Below are positions 13,718 to 14,222 of a stretch of DNA of 14,222 bases, piece after piece (positions within the stretch are counted from its first letter, which is position 1; each line of letters starts with the position of its first letter). The translations under genes were made by a program, and so were the position numbers. A model generated the notes under the pieces. That model was given only the letters and a program-made list of their open reading frames with translations, was not told the origin of the DNA and did not search any database. The stretch is from Candidatus Acetothermia bacterium JdFR-50 (lineage in GTDB: Bacteria; Bipolaricaulota; Bipolaricaulia; Bipolaricaulales; Bipolaricaulaceae), in contig MTNL01000034.1 of the NCBI GenBank assembly GCA_002010365.1, positions 1 through 14,222 of the forward strand, given 5' to 3'.

Positions 13718-14222
13718 GTGAAGACTATAACAAGGGTGTTGCTGGTGTTAGGGTTATTAGCGGCTATTCCCATTTCGGCTGTGGCAGCGAAGAAGGTCAC
13801 ATTGCGTGCCGCCACTTGGGATACCGCGGAAGGTGCACACTGGATCCGTGTAGTCTTCGATAAATTCCAAGAGACCCACCCAGGCATTGAGATCGAGCTT
13901 GAATCGATAGCCCAAGGGTACTCCGATTAGATTATTACCCGTATTGCAGGAGGCAATCCGCCGGATACCTTTATGTGGTGGAATTTCTTTGGTAGTTTTG
14001 GGTGGTATCGAGCCCCTAGAAGAAGCGATTGATTTCGCGGATATCGAACCTATCCTGATCAGTTGGAACTCTTATAAAGGCCACGTTTATGGTGCACCCA
14101 CGGACTTTACCACTGGCGTGATCTGGTATAACGAAGATCTCTTCGACCGCTACGGTGTTACATATCCTACCGATGACTGGACTTGGGAAGGGTTCCGTGA
14201 AACAGCGAAAAAGCTCACCCAT
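13718..14222 (+). pseudogene. Sugar ABC transporter solute-binding protein, broken and cut by window edge
   Basis: The N-terminal third (about 168 codons) of a family 1 extracellular sugar-binding protein. A GTG start follows AAAGGAAG at 13702-13709 and gives a signal peptide, MKTITRVLLVLGLLAAIPIS, without a lipobox. Homology continues through VVFDKFQETHPGIEIELESI. An in-frame TAG at 13928-13930 sits where the family usually has Lys (YSD-stop-IITRIAGGNPPDTF). After WWNFFGSF the frame changes at the G run 14000-14002; removing one G joins to GGIEPLEEAIDFADIEP and then VYGAPTDFTTGVIWYNEDLF to the edge. The Asp-Thr-Ala start (ATWDTAEGAHW) and length differ from the intact binding protein at 3995-5470, so this is a separate paralogue. 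It presumably headed a second transport operon under the adjacent LacI-type regulator. Confidence 0.85.

Noticed and set aside
1..14222. CRISPR arrays, tRNA or rRNA genes, insertion sequences, prophage or toxin-antitoxin genes
   Set aside because: No regularly spaced repeats, no cloverleaf or rRNA-like stretch, no transposase or integrase motifs were seen on either strand.

Overview
The window is 14.2 kb of bacterial chromosome with tightly packed genes, frequent GTG starts, AGGAGG-type ribosome binding sites and high GC in the coding parts. Gene order mtaD-rpsO-pnp-M16 peptidase-coaD and the binding-protein-dependent sugar transport systems suggest a non-proteobacterial, probably anaerobic and saccharolytic lineage. 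A deep-branching thermophile group such as Bipolaricaulota or Thermotogota is a low-confidence guess; no 16S gene or other decisive marker is present.

Region A (1-5470, minus strand) is a carbohydrate uptake and catabolism operon. It reads from right to left: extracellular solute-binding protein, two MalF/MalG-type permeases, an FGGY-family (xylulokinase-like) kinase, a DJ-1/PfpI-family protein, and the first 15 codons of a probable aldehyde dehydrogenase that runs off the left edge. Genes are 1-10 nt apart or overlap, except for a strong GC-rich hairpin between the binding protein and the first permease. No ATPase subunit is visible. The substrate is unknown.

Region B (5471-5811) is an AT-rich divergent control region. 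On the minus strand it holds a near-consensus promoter (TTGGCA-17-TATAAT), a 12-bp perfect palindrome inside the promoter spacer and a 10+10 bp inverted repeat over the -10 and start point, which together look like operators. The long leader has a perfectly spaced Shine-Dalgarno followed by an AUG-stop pair. On the plus strand it leads into a D-2-hydroxyacid dehydrogenase (5812-6798) that may belong to the same pathway.

Region C (6795-12506, minus strand) is a housekeeping cluster: mtaD (nucleoside deaminase), rpsO (S15), pnp (polynucleotide phosphorylase with an unusual second S1 domain), an M16 processing-type peptidase and coaD. The genes are almost contiguous. coaD meets the hydroxyacid dehydrogenase tail to tail, with both stop codons inside one CTAG.

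Region D (12595-14222, plus strand) is a second sugar-uptake locus in decay: a LacI-family regulator with three reading-frame breaks, then a second solute-binding protein with an in-frame TAG and a frame break, running off the right edge. The regulator keeps a good promoter and an intact palindromic operator at the start point. All visible lesions cluster here while the other 12 kb reads cleanly, so this is either recent pseudogenisation or a locally poor assembly.
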